A DNA stretch of 64,000 bases from Zygnema cylindricum. Taxonomy: Eukaryota; Streptophyta; Zygnematophyceae; Zygnematales; Zygnemataceae. A program made the translations under genes and the position numbers. Position 1 is the first letter of the stretch. Each line of letters starts with the position of its first letter. Where the stretch lies: contig JBBHKE010001658.1 in assembly GCA_037447655.1 (NCBI GenBank), positions 59,294-123,293 on the forward strand, read 5' to 3'. The notes under the pieces were generated by a model. The model did not search any database. It was not told the origin of the DNA and saw only the letters and a program-made list of their open reading frames with translations. This document shows, piece after piece, positions 23,756-34,742 of the stretch.

Positions 23756-23968
23756 CACCGTGAATCGCTATTAGCGCATTGAACCCTAATTCGGGTACCT
23801 TTTTTTTCAAAATTCTCAAATATAATTATCCATACTATTTAAAAAAACCATAATTCCTAAGTAGAGTAGACGATTTCTTTGAAAATTTCCAAATTCCCAA
23901 TTAGCGTTAATAACAGTAATTATTTCTATACGCTAAAAATATTTATACTATAATAACGATCCAAGGTG
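23756..23968. mobile_element. TA-flanked MITE (213 bp)
   Basis: It begins TA|CACCGTGAATCGCTATTAGCG and ends TAATAACGATCCAAGGTG|TA, with TA on both sides. The preceding 22963-23755 has no gene that I recognise. The overlapping 80-107-residue frames there show no family motif. Confidence 0.72.
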
Positions 23969-23970
23969 TA

Positions 23971-24998
23971 CTGAGCTTCTATACGCTATTTTTTGCTTTA
24001 TGTTGAGTAATGTTCCCGCTCTTTCAAGTGGCTAACACAGATCGAAAGTTTATCTACATGCGAAATTCACTTGACGTTGTAAAAATGATATGCCACGTGG
24101 ACGTTTCAAACGAAAGTATGGTAGACTTGTCGTACATAGCGTTGACTTTACGAACATAATAGAAAGTGGTTAACACTAAAGGAAAGCTTTCCAAATTGGC
24201 CTTAATTAACTTTCAATGCTAATAGCACTAGTTTATGATTTTGGGCCACAAAACGCCACTACAAAATTAGTGTTATTATTTATTAACACCACTGACGATG
24301 AGCAACATTCTCAAGTATATTAAAATGACGCAAATGGGCACAATAATGTGGTCTTATCGACCTACGAAAAACGTTATAACACATATCTTTTAGCCATTTC
24401 TAAAGAGTTGTCGAGTAGATTCGAGAGACTAGAGTTGTCAACTAGAAATGTGCATGTTAATGTCGCCATATCTCACATGCTTTCACCATATCGTGCGTTA
24501 ACCACCGTCATACGTCGCATCCCCACATTATAGAGAAGGGAATTCAATGGACATAATCTTCCAGGGATCACCCGTTGATCTATAGCTAAACTTTCCGAAG
24601 TTGTACGTAACTCTAGCTATGGTCAAATACCAGCAGGAATACTACATCGTGTTTCACATTTTTGTGGACTTAGAAATGTGAACGTTTCACAAGGTTGTGT
24701 AGTTTCCAAATACTAATAATACACGCTATTTTTGACAGTTGTATTTCGATCTTAGGATATGTTCATTTGAACGGTCTAGATTAATAATGACCGAAACCTC
24801 TTTTTCGAAGGAAGGATCTACTCGAAAAAAATGCATAAACAATGCCTCTGTCAGCCATTCGATAGCGCATCCATCGCTGTCTCTCTTTCTTCTATGATAG
24901 ACTTTGTAGCGCACTAAATATTGCAGTTTACTCTACTCTCGCGCGCAACCGCAGCTACAGTAACGTGCGCCCGCAAGAAGATTTAGTGTGAAGCACTG
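23971..24998. other. Spacer, no feature supported
   Basis: No recognisable gene, inverted-repeat element or tandem repeat. Confidence 0.4.
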
Positions 24999-25804
24999 TA
25001 CACGTGAATCGCTATTAGGGTTAATTTTTTTTTCGCCACTCAAAACATATTTTCTCCATACACAATTGTCCGATTTTCAATTTGAGACCGGCAATCGTAA
25101 GCTGATGACTCTTAATTTTTAGTCGCAACCTTCAGATCTACAATCCGACATGTGTGTACGGAGAACAAATATTTTAAGCGACGAAAAAAACATTAACCCT
25201 AATAGCTAGTGTTGGGTATCGTGTAAATTCATATCGCGATAATCTCGATATTCGATATATCGAATATCGATCGAGCGTGATCCTCGATATATCGTACCGA
25301 GACCAACATAAATTATCGCGATATATATCGCGATGTATAGTATTTTTTTTTTTTTATATAATATGTTATTTTAGCGAAAAAGTCAAATTGTCTAATACGC
25401 CACGTACGCCGTGATTTTCGTTCCGTGACTTAAATGTAGACGCCGAAAAATGTAACCGACAAATAAGTAATAATTCTGAAATTGTAATGATTAATTATTT
25501 GGGGTATGGTTACTCGAGGAGGTCTTTGTAATAGTACGGACAGCAAAATTTATGTATTATAGAGGCCTCGGGTACATCGCGTATCTTTTGTCAAAATGAT
25601 TTACATACGTATTCTGATATGAGTGGTTCCACGTAAGCAGACTACCAAATCTCAAAAATCATCGAATATCTGGAAACCGACCTTTTACGTTTGGAAAATC
25701 GTACCTGCGTATGACGTACGTGTTCTTCACAAGTGTACCTCGTCAATGTACCTCATAGATCTCCTTCACTCTGATGACTTTCAGGAAAAAACCGTATTTC
25801 TTTC

Positions 25805-26853
25805 TGTAACTCTGAGACCTCCATAAGTCCTCAGAGTGGACAGCTTCCAAGAAGCCTCTAGGATAATCCTGACCCCTTTGTGTTTAAGCAAAAATAACTG
25901 CCACCCTGGCAGACAAAAACTTTGACCAACTTCACCCCTGTGAAGGCAAGACTCCCCTGAGTCGATAGCAAAAAGAATCTCTGAATTTGCTCCCCTGAGC
26001 AGTTAGTTATGGAGGGTCAAAGTTGACCTTTTGTATAGAAGCTCTCTGGGAGAGAGGGTCCTATCTTCTAATTTTTCTAAGTCCTATCTCTCTCACAAAC
26101 TCTATCTACTGATGTACGGAACCAATCAGAATTGAGTTCCGTACGTAAAAGTACAGCTGTCGGTGTACTTTATGTACGGACATTGTACGACATGGCCAAA
26201 ATGTCGACACATGTCAAATCCGGATTCGGTGCCATAATCTCCGGAGATTCCACAATCCAACGGAATTTCGCCACGCGTCATCCGATGTGGCGATGGCCAC
26301 AAACCGCCGAAATCTTCCTCCGCGATCTCGGCGCATATTCCGGCCGTCCGATTAAATTCGGCTTTAATCGTAGCCGTAATAAATACATGCGCGGTATTTG
26401 TTTCTTTTACGAAACAAATGCGCGGTACTGATTTGTGTCCGTACCGTAAGTCGTACATTATATATTACTGGATCTATGTATCTCGTAATTCATTTCAGTT
26501 AAATGATTTATCGCACGTATACATGTTTAAATAAATATCAAACTATATGCTTTGTAACACTACTGCTAGACTTAACGGCTAAGGCTACCGGCTATTTCCT
26601 ATCTGCCGGCCGGTAGGTACATGGATCAAATCCCGCCGCCGGCACATACCTTTTAATTAAATAAATAAACCCTACCATAAAATCCACGTAAACCTCAGGA
26701 TAGCCAAGGTAGCCATGGCTCTAGCTTCCTCTCCAATTTCTCAGTGACTGCGACAAGTTTGAGAGTTGGAGAGAGAAGTTAGAGATAGACTGCCTCGACT
26801 TCTATATTTCTTTTCAGACCTAGAAAATACTAATAAAACCATTAGTTTCTACA
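25805..26853 (-). repeat. 3' LTR of the copia element
   Basis: It is 1049 bp, TGTAACTCTG to TTTCTACA as read on the plus strand, and pairs with 31206-32254. It lies next to the polypurine tract. Confidence 0.93.
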
Positions 26854-26866
26854 CTCCCCTTATTTT

Positions 26867-29800
26867 CTAGTCAATCTTTAATTTCAGACCACACTTCTCC
26901 CTGCAAAAAATTAGCTTAGGGTAAGGCACAGGTTTGGTCATCATATCTGCTACCATCTCACTATCTGGTCTGTACTCTAAACTGATTATTTTGTTTTCTA
27001 CTTTCTCTCTAACAAAGCTGAGTCTAATGTCCATGTGTTTGGCTTAAAAATGGTGTTTAGGATTGGCAGAAATAGCGATTGCTGCCTGATTATCACAAAA
27101 TATTTTCTGCACACCACTCTTAAGGTGACCAAGCTCACCAAGCAAAGACTTGACCCACATCAATTCTTTTACAGCAGAGCAAGAGGCCATATACTCAGCC
27201 TCCATGGTGGACTGAGCAATAACCTTTTGCTGTTTGCTACTCCAACAGCAAGCCCCATCACCCACATATAATACATATCTAGAAGTACATCTCCTCATCG
27301 GAGCATCACCATAACTGGCATCACTCCAAGTAGTGATGTCAGTATTCTCCCCACCCAAATGCAACCATAGATCTCTAGTTCCTACCAAGTATCTAAGGAC
27401 TCTCTTAGCTGCCTCCCAATCCTTCTTAGTGGGAGCATTTAGACTTCTACTCAGCACTCCTACAGCTGCAGCTAAATCCGGCCGGGTACAATTCATAAAA
27501 TAGATTAGACTTCCCACTAGTTTCCTGTAAGGAATAGTCTGCATGAACTTCTGTTCATCAGGAGATAATTCCTCGTCTAAGACTATGACTCCTTCTTCCT
27601 CACTCCCCTCACTTCCCTTCTTCAACTCCATTGGAGTTGTACATTTATTAGCTTTATCCATTTGAAATTTTTCAAGCATGTTCCCTATTGCTTCCTTTTG
27701 AGTCAATCTTATAATTTTCCTTTTTCGGTCTCTCTCTACTTGAATTCCCAAAATATATTTTGCTTCCCCCATATCCTTCATTTCAAATCTCCCCTTAAGA
27801 TCGGTTTTCAGTTTATTAATTTTTTCCATTGATTTACTTAAAACAAGCAAATCATCAACATAAATTGCAATAAATATAAAACCTTCCTCATCTTCGAAAA
27901 CATAGATTGAGTGATCTGAGCTGATCCGAATATATCCTAGACCGGTAAGAAACTCATCAAGCTTCTTATTCCACTGTCGAGGCGCCTGTTTCAAACCATA
28001 AAGAGATTTAATCAGCCGGCATACCTTACTCTCCTCTCCTTCTTCCACAAACCCTTCGGGTTGTCGCATGAAGATCTCCTCTTCCAATTCTCCATGCAAA
28101 AAGGTTGTTTTGATGTCCATCTGGTGCACTTCCATGTCTTCCGCCGCTGCTAAACTGAGAAGTATGCGGACGGAGGGAAATCTGACCACCGGGGCAAAGG
28201 TTTCCTCGTAGTCAATTCCTTCCTTTTGTGTAAACCCCTTTGCCACTAATGTGGCCTTGTAGCGCTCGATTGTGTTATCTGGGTTCAGTTTTAGTTTGAA
28301 AACCCACTTACAACCGATTGGTTTTCGGTCAGGTGGACAGTCCACCAGCTCCCAAGTATCGGCTGCCATGATTGAAGCCATCTCCTCATTGATGGCTGTC
28401 TTCCACCGGTTTCTTTCTGGACAAGTCATCGCCTCTCCATAAGTTTGAGGTTCATCTTGATGAGATAGTTTAGTTACCTTGTTATTAACCTGTTTTTCTT
28501 GCAGTCTTTTGCTACTTCCCCTCCCCCCTTCAAAATCTGAGGCCGGAATAGATGGTTCTCGTGGATTCTTTCGAACAAACTCGGCTTCTCCCCTATCCCT
28601 TGATTCTGAATCAATTTCCACCACGTCTTCCGCTTCGAGTAGAGTTGTCACTGGAGTTTCCACAACCGAGTCCTTTTCAGTCTGATTTGTTCCTGCAAGA
28701 ATGTCATCTTCTCTAAAACCTGGATAGTTAGGAAGCTCAAAGTCATCGGAATTTTCTGACTCAAATCTGATTTTTACTGACTTCGTATATTTGAAGGGAT
28801 CTACAGACTTTCCTTCATCCATAACTACTAGATGCTTTACTAAGATTATATCTTCCCTTTTTAGATCATAAACTCTATATCCTTTAACATCTTCATCGTA
28901 TCCTAATAAGTATCCTGGTTTTCCTTTATGATCTAGCTTCCAATTGGACCGATCAGTATCTAGACTGAACACTTGACTGCCGAAAACCTTTAAGTGAGAT
29001 ATGTCTGGTTTCCGGCCTGTCCATCTCTCATAAGGTGTTTGATCTTTTATAGCTGAAGTAAGAACTCTATTCTTGAGGTAATTAGCACAGTTCATTGCTT
29101 CTGCCCAAAACCTTTTCCCTATCTTTTTATCTGACAACATACTTCTAGCACTATCACTTAGTGTTCTATTTAACCTTTCAGCTACCCCATTCTGTTCAGG
29201 ATTTTCTGGCACTGTCTTTTGGTGTTGAACCCCATCTTCCCTCAAAAAATCCTCAAACTGGTTAGAAGTATACTCTCCACCATTGTCACTCCTTACTCTC
29301 TTGATTGGAGTTTCATGGAGTTTTTCGCTCCATGCTTTATATTGTCTAAAACAATCCTCAGCTTCGGACTTGTTTTTCAAAAAATATACCCGGGAATACC
29401 GAGACCAATCATCAGTTATAGTCATCATAAATCTCTTCCCCCCCGGTGAAGGCACTTTAGCCGGTCCCCAAATATCTGTGTGTACTAGATCTAGAATTTT
29501 TTCTCCCTTATAGGTGGCTGACTTAGGAAAGGGTAATCTGTGTGCTTTACCTTGAGCACATCCACTACAATCACTTATATCATCACTCTCACTGAACTAA
29601 ATCCCTTCCACCACTCCCATCTTTTTCATCTCTCTTAACTTATCTAGATTGACATGCCCAAGCCTCTTATGCCACATCATAATATCATGAACACCAGCAT
29701 AATAAAGTTTCTTCTTTTCATTACTTAAGATCAGCCTAAACATCCCATGGCTACCTTTCTCAGCAATGAAATAGACATCATCCTCAAAACTAGCAGTAAA

Positions 29801-31201
29801 GACTCCTTCCCTAGTGCTAGTAAAAAAACCCTTATCATCTAATACTGATGTAGAGATAAGATTTTTGTTCAGCTCCGGAATAAACAATACATCGGAGAAT
29901 GTTAATATGGATGTCTTTCCTTCTACTAACACTTTTAGATCTACCGATCCTACAAGAGTAGTGGTGACTATCCTCCCATCCCCGTACTCTATCTCTACGG
30001 TGGGAATCTTTCTTAACTTAGTGAACAGGTGTCTATCCTTACACATGTGCATGGAGGCACCTGAATCTACAATCCAGCCTGCTTCACCTTTCAATCCACC
30101 GTAAGCACATTTCTGCCTTCGTGGAATTTCGACCTCATTTTTCGCCTCCAACTCCTCATCCAAAAGGAGCTCATCGTCCTCGTCCTCGGATTCAGCCTCA
30201 AGTACCTGTGTGACAAGGGCCTTTTTCTTTCCTCTCGGGGTACCACCGGTCTACCCCTCCTTTAACCGAAGCTCGGTTAGCTTAGTGCACTCTGCCATAT
30301 AGTGCCAAGGTTTCTTACAAAAATGACATAGTCCTTTGGGTGCCCTTGGTTCGAACTCATCGGCCTGTTTTTTCTGCTCCCTACCCCCATAGTTTCCGAC
30401 CGGTTTTCGGGAATCCCTGTTCCTCCAATCAGTCGCTGTTGCCAAGGCTTGGCCACTCTTTCCTCCCCTTTGGATCTCAATTGTATTCTCTTGAACGAGA
30501 ATCATTCCTACCACTGAGTTCCATATCCACCTTGAGTGAGGCAAGTCCTGCACACGTTAAACTATGTTCACGAACTCATCAGGTAACTTCATCAGTAAAC
30601 AGTTAACCTTTTCTTTTTCACTAAAATCTTTTCCCGCACTCTGTAGCTCCATGAAGAGTGTAGCAAGCTCATTGCAAAAATCTAACATATTTCCCCCTTT
30701 GTATACATACTCCTTAACTTTCTGATCAGCCAACTGTTGTTGCTGAATCGTACCACTTCGGTACATCTCTATAAGAGCCATCCAAAGATCGGATGCCCTT
30801 TCTACCTGCAAATGAGGACATGCAAGTCCTTAAGTGAGATGGCGTAGGATGAAGTGCTTTGCCGCCATATTGTTGAAGTCCCAGGTTTCAGTATCATTCT
30901 TCTCGTTCCTCGGAATAGGTGACATGAATGCTAAACCAGTTGCTATTGGTGTGGTCGCCTCCTTCTCCTTTCCTTTGTCCACCACCTCTCCTTCCTTTGT
31001 TTCCTCCGTTGAAGGTGAATCCTCTTTCCTGGTGAATCTGCTTCCTCCAAACCCTGGAGGAATTCCAAGACTTGATGGACGCCCCAATCGTCCACTCACT
31101 ATCCCCCAAAACCTTTTTTCGCATAGAGCTCCTATCATCATACTTTCCCAGTATATGAAGCCAGTTCCATTAAAGATTGGTACCCTAGAGGGTGGGCCCA
31201 T
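26867..31201 (-). pseudogene. copia gag-pol, one frame with five in-frame stops
   Basis: A single minus-strand frame of 1445 codons runs from ATG at 31201 to TAG at 26867-26869. In order it has a gag N-terminus (FNGTGFIYWESMM), zinc knuckle CHFCKKPWHYMAEC (CX2CX4HX4C), protease AGWIVDSGASMHMC, GAG-pre-integrase WHKRLGHVN with the downstream CSGC pair, integrase TDIWGP / RSDNGGEY / PEQNGVAERLNRTL, and reverse transcriptase KWVFKLKLN...YVDDLL. RNase H then has DASYGD, EAEYMA and CDNQAA. In-frame stops lie at 30830-30832 (TAA), 30557-30559 (TAA), 30251-30253 (TAG), 29597-29599 (TAG) and 27044-27046 (TAA). There is no frameshift. As read it cannot make a full polyprotein. Confidence 0.93.
27044..29455 (-). 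CDS. copia integrase-RT-RNase H uninterrupted segment
   Basis: This 803-residue open segment covers the integrase core from after the first Asp through almost all of RNase H. It ends at a TAA after NPKHHF, where relatives continue into a KHMDI block. The same frame does continue after the stop with AKHMDIRLSFVREKVE, so the stop is a point change and not a deletion. Confidence 0.92.
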   Translation of the reverse strand: MPSPGGKRFMMTITDDWSRYSRVYFLKNKSEAEDCFRQYKAWSEKLHETPIKRVRSDNGGEYTSNQFEDFLREDGVQHQKTVPENPEQNGVAERLNRTLSDSARSMLSDKKIGKRFWAEAMNCANYLKNRVLTSAIKDQTPYERWTGRKPDISHLKVFGSQVFSLDTDRSNWKLDHKGKPGYLLGYDEDVKGYRVYDLKREDIILVKHLVVMDEGKSVDPFKYTKSVKIRFESENSDDFELPNYPGFREDDILAGTNQTEKDSVVETPVTTLLEAEDVVEIDSESRDRGEAEFVRKNPREPSIPASDFEGGRGSSKRLQEKQVNNKVTKLSHQDEPQTYGEAMTCPERNRWKTAINEEMASIMAADTWELVDCPPDRKPIGCKWVFKLKLNPDNTIERYKATLVAKGFTQKEGIDYEETFAPVVRFPSVRILLSLAAAEDMEVHQMDIKTTFLHGELEEEIFMRQPEGFVEEGEESKVCRLIKSLYGLKQAPRQWNKKLDEFLTGLGYIRISSDHSIYVFEDEEGFIFIAIYVDDLLVLSKSMEKINKLKTDLKGRFEMKDMGEAKYILGIQVERDRKRKIIRLTQKEAIGNMLEKFQMDKANKCTTPMELKKGSEGSEEEGVIVLDEELSPDEQKFMQTIPYRKLVGSLIYFMNCTRPDLAAAVGVLSRSLNAPTKKDWEAAKRVLRYLVGTRDLWLHLGGENTDITTWSDASYGDAPMRRCTSRYVLYVGDGACCWSSKQQKVIAQSTMEAEYMASCSAVKELMWVKSLLGELGHLKSGVQKIFCDNQAAIAISANPKHHF

Positions 31202-31205
31202 AACC

Positions 31206-32254
31206 TGTAACTCTGAGACCTCCATAAGTCCTCAGAGTGGACAGCTTCCAAGAAGCCTCTAGGATAATCCTGACCCCTTTGTGTTTAAGCAAAAATAACT
31301 GCCACCCTGGGAGACAAAAACTCTGACCAACTTCACCCCTGTGAAGGCAAGACTCCCTTGAGTCGATAGCAAAAAGAATCTCTGAATTTGCTCCCCTGAG
31401 CAGTAAGTTATGGAGGGTCAAAGTTGACCTTTTGTACAGAAGCTCTCTGGGAGAGAGGGTCCTATCTTCTAATTTTTCTAAGTCCTATCTCTCTCACAAA
31501 CTCTATCTACTGATGTACGGAACCAATCAGAATTGAGTTCCGTACGTAAAAGTACAGCTGCCGGTGTACTTTATGTACGGACATTGTACGACATGGCCAA
31601 AATGTCGACACATGTCAAATCCGGATTCGGTGCCATAATCTCCGGAGATTCCACAATCCAACGGAATTTCGCCACGCGTCATCCGATGTGGCGATGGCCA
31701 CAAACCGCCGAAATCTTCCTCCGCGATCTCGGCGCATATTCCGGCCGTCCGATTAAATTCGGCTTTAATCGTAGCCGTAATAAATACATGCGCGGTATTT
31801 GTTTCTTTTACGAAACAAATGCACGGTACTGATTTGTGTCCGTACCGTAAGTCGTACATTATATATTAGTGGATTTATGTATCCCGTAATTCATTTCAGT
31901 TAAATGATTTATCGCACGTATACATGTTTAAATAAATATCAAACTATATGCTTTGTAACACTACTGCTAGACTTAACGGCTAAGGCTACCGGCTATTTCC
32001 TATCTGCCGGCCGGTAGGTACATGGATCAAATCCCGCCGCCGGCACATACCTTTTAATTAAATAAATAAACCCTACCATAAAATCCCCGTAAACCTCAGG
32101 ATAGCCAAGGTAGCCATGGCTCTAGCTTCCTCTCCAATTTCTCAGTGACTGCGACAAGTTTGAGAGTTGGAGAGAGAAGTTAGAGATAGACTGCCTCGAC
32201 TTCTATATTTCTTTTCAGACCTAGAAAATACTAATAAAACCATTAGTTTCTACA
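31206..32254 (-). repeat. 5' LTR of the copia element
   Basis: Same length and ends as the partner LTR. The element reads on the minus strand, so this copy should hold the promoter. The gag frame is already open inside its last 20 bases (from 31225). Confidence 0.93.
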
Positions 32255-32683
32255 CTTTCCGGCAAAGATTTTAGATTTTACAGTCACTTACTTTGTCCGA
32301 AGTCATGAGACTTCGAAAACCTGTGGGATTCTTTTTTTTTTTTAGCTTCGATATATTGACGATACGATATATTGGCGATCATTTGAAATTCGATATATCG
32401 AAGCGATATATCGATAATCGGGTACATGAAATTCGATATATATCGAATATCGGCAAACGGTCCTCGATACCCAACACTACTTATAGCGGTACACGGTGTA
32501 CTTCACTGGTTGCGGTACATTGGTTGTAGCCTCGCTCCATGCTTCGCAGTTCCAAACGGAGTGCTAGCCGTCAGCGCGGCGTGTGACTCCGAGAGACTTG
32601 GCCGACCGTCCTTGTCACACAAGGTGTTTGTCTGTACAATGTACCAACACATGGCGGAAAAATCGGTTCGCTACACTGCCAAT

Positions 32684-33080
32684 CGCTATTAGCGTATTGG
32701 ACGCTAATTCGATCCCGCTTTTTTTTTTCCAAATTCTTATATAGCATAATTTTTTTTTTTCCTTTACGCCATTTAGGGTTTTTTTGTCCAATTAGCGTAA
32801 AAACGAAAGTACGTTGTCATTTAAATAGTGTGATGCACGGTAAGTGTCACACTGTACAAAATTGTACATTTTTAAGTGAAAATTTATAATTAATGAGTTT
32901 TAGTAACCGCGGACGCATGAGAATATGCGCTCTAAAAAGGGGATGAAATCGGGCTGTCAAATATCACGTTCGCACATATTCGTCCAGCAACCACGTTTCG
33001 ACTGTGTGAACGTACAATTTGTGTACGATTGGTCAGATTTTGTACAAGTATCTATATTAGTGTAAGCATGTTTGCGATTG
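32684..33080. mobile_element. TA-family element, left end clear
   Basis: It begins TA|CACTGCCAATCGCTATTAGCG. The interior matches the middle of the 22329-22962 element (TTAAATAGTGTG, CAGATTTTGTACAA). I could not place the right terminus. Confidence 0.5.
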
Positions 33081-33424
33081 ACATATATTTGTTTCAAAGA
33101 CCTAAATGAGCATTAGTAAACAATTTTGGTTTGTGATATTCCCTTCAATATTTATAATTTAAGGGGGTTTTACTTGCGTACCCTTTCCATAATGTCCTTT
33201 TTACTGTTATTTTTTTATAAACAGTAGTTACTAGTGGCAGTCTGATAGATTTGTTCGTCTGCTTTCTTGTTTGTTCGTCTTGTTTTTGAAAAAGTTAGAT
33301 TTTACAAATTTACAATGTAATTTATTTTTTTTCGTTTCGGTATTATAATTTTAGAACTATGAAGTATTATTTTAAATTTGTCAACGTTTATGTTTCGCGC
33401 TATCCTTAATAAATTTTAGTTAAA

Positions 33425-33646
33425 CACCGTACGGAACAAATTCTTACACGTGGCATACCACGCTATATAAAGTCAATAATATAATACAATATATTATTGT
33501 ATGCATACCATATTTTTTTTAAGTTATTGCCGATATGGAATTTGTTGTTCTCTGACCGATATATCGGGACCTCTGACTGTTCGATAACCGATAAACTATC
33601 GGTATCAGTGTTATCGCTATAACTTTTTTATCGATACACAACACTA
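33425..33646. mobile_element. hAT-like MITE remnant, right end
   Basis: It shares ACGTGGCATACCACGCTATA and ends ATCGATACACAACACTA. The left end was not found. 33081-33424 holds nothing recognisable. Confidence 0.5.
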
Positions 33647-33793
33647 AAATTTTAAATCCTCCAAGGGATAAAATAAACTGCTCTAAAACGATAGAAACAA
33701 AATGCTCTTAAATAAAACAAAAATAAAAAATATTAAATTAGGAAATCTTTGATGCGCCTGATAACACTTGGATTTCACGGGTTCAAATACTAA

Positions 33794-34739
33794 GGGTACG
33801 TCCCCATGTAATCGGTACTTTGATAAAGTATTTTGGACTGTAGTGAAGATTATCCGTACTACTTTCAAGAGCGTCCCAATGTGCAAAAATGAAATCGGAA
33901 CTTTGACATGTGACTGTTGTAGACGTAGGTACAACTTGTGACGATTGAAGGCGACTACGAAACTTCGGACGATTGGTGACGCTAACAAAAACAACGACAA
34001 TTGTAGACGTCTAGATTTTTGTGAAATTGCAGATGTTTAGGGTTTGGTGACATTGTGATGTCACGCTCACTTGTGACAACGTTGACGTCACGGATTCAAG
34101 AACTTTCCGCCATGGTTTCCCTATTTCGCTTTTTCTACTTTCCTCATTCGACTTGCCATTAAATAAAAACCTAAATTTTTTTTTTTTTTTTTTTTAAAGA
34201 TCTTTCATTTTATACCAATGTCGTCGTCTCTCATTCTAAAAAGTGTGAGATACAAGCGATAGTGTGGGGGGGAGAGAGGAGAGGCGATGACGGCAAAATA
34301 TTATGCAAAGGACCCCATGAATGCAAGTGGAAGGCCGAGACCCCTGCAATTTTTTTCCGTACATAGCGCGTGACGGGCACGGATAAAAATAGCGAGGACT
34401 CTCCCTTGTCCAAAATTTGTACAAATCGTGTTGCGCGTGCGTGGTTTGTTTTTCATTCGCTGTTTGGGCGGTACCTGAACTAAAATCACCCCTTCGAGGT
34501 GATTTTGGATGAAGTTTTTTTTACGGCTGGATTCTTTTGCCCGGGGGTCGAAATGGAGAAAACGCCAAAATGCGTTCACTTGACGACAAACACGGGTTAC
34601 ATCCATAGTATGAATTGACGTTCACTCTACTTTGGTAAAAATGATTTTCTCGTACGGTTAAAGTTTTTGTCAAAGTTCCCTGAATTTACGGGCAAAAAGA
34701 CAGAGAAAAGTAGATACTTTAATACACGGGGACGTACCC
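33794..34739. mobile_element. Harbinger-like nonautonomous element (946 bp)
   Basis: It begins GGGTACGTCCCCATGTAAT and ends ACACGGGGACGTACCC. The 3-bp TAA on both sides (33791-33793, 34740-34742) is the PIF/Harbinger target type. It contains the near-palindrome AAAATCACC...GGTGATTTT. A truncated, inverted relative is at 57380-58027, and another at 61263-62029. No transposase was seen. Confidence 0.68.
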
Positions 34740-34742
34740 TAA

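Larger units (their letters stand above)
25805..32254 (-). mobile_element. Ty1/copia LTR retrotransposon, full length, defective
   Basis: The two LTRs are 1049 bp each, with TG...CA ends and flanked by the identical 5-mer CTTTC (25800-25804 and 32255-32259). A polypurine tract abuts the 3' LTR (reverse complement of 26854-26867). The domain order gag, protease, integrase, reverse transcriptase, RNase H is the copia order. By eye the LTRs differ at about eleven positions with no indel, so the insertion is fairly recent. The coding frame has five in-frame stops. Confidence 0.95.
25207..32479. mobile_element. hAT-like MITE, copy 4, split by a copia element
   Basis: The left end is TAGTGTTGGGTATCG and the right end CGATACCCAACACTA, a perfect 15-bp inverted pair. 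Flanking octamers are CTAATAGC and CTTATAGC (7 of 8). The arms are 25207-25804 and 32255-32479. Everything between is the LTR retrotransposon. Confidence 0.78.
24999..32500. mobile_element. Outer TA-flanked MITE, split by later insertions
   Basis: The left arm 25001-25206 starts TA|CACGTGAATCGCTATTAGGG. The right end resumes after 32487 as GGTACACGGTG|TA. Joining the arms restores an element of about 215 bp, the size of its relatives. The inserted DNA is bounded by near-identical octamers from this MITE (CTAATAGC and CTTATAGC). Confidence 0.75.

Noticed and set aside
26126-26458. 110-residue frame also found at 31527-31859
   Set aside because: It lies inside both copies of the copia LTR, hence the duplication. 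LTRs are not expected to code for it, and both strands are open.
26867-31201. A reassigned genetic code (TAA/TAG as an amino acid)
   Set aside because: The BASS gene stops with TAA exactly at its conserved C-terminus, and the interruptions are confined to transposons. Kept only as a testable alternative.
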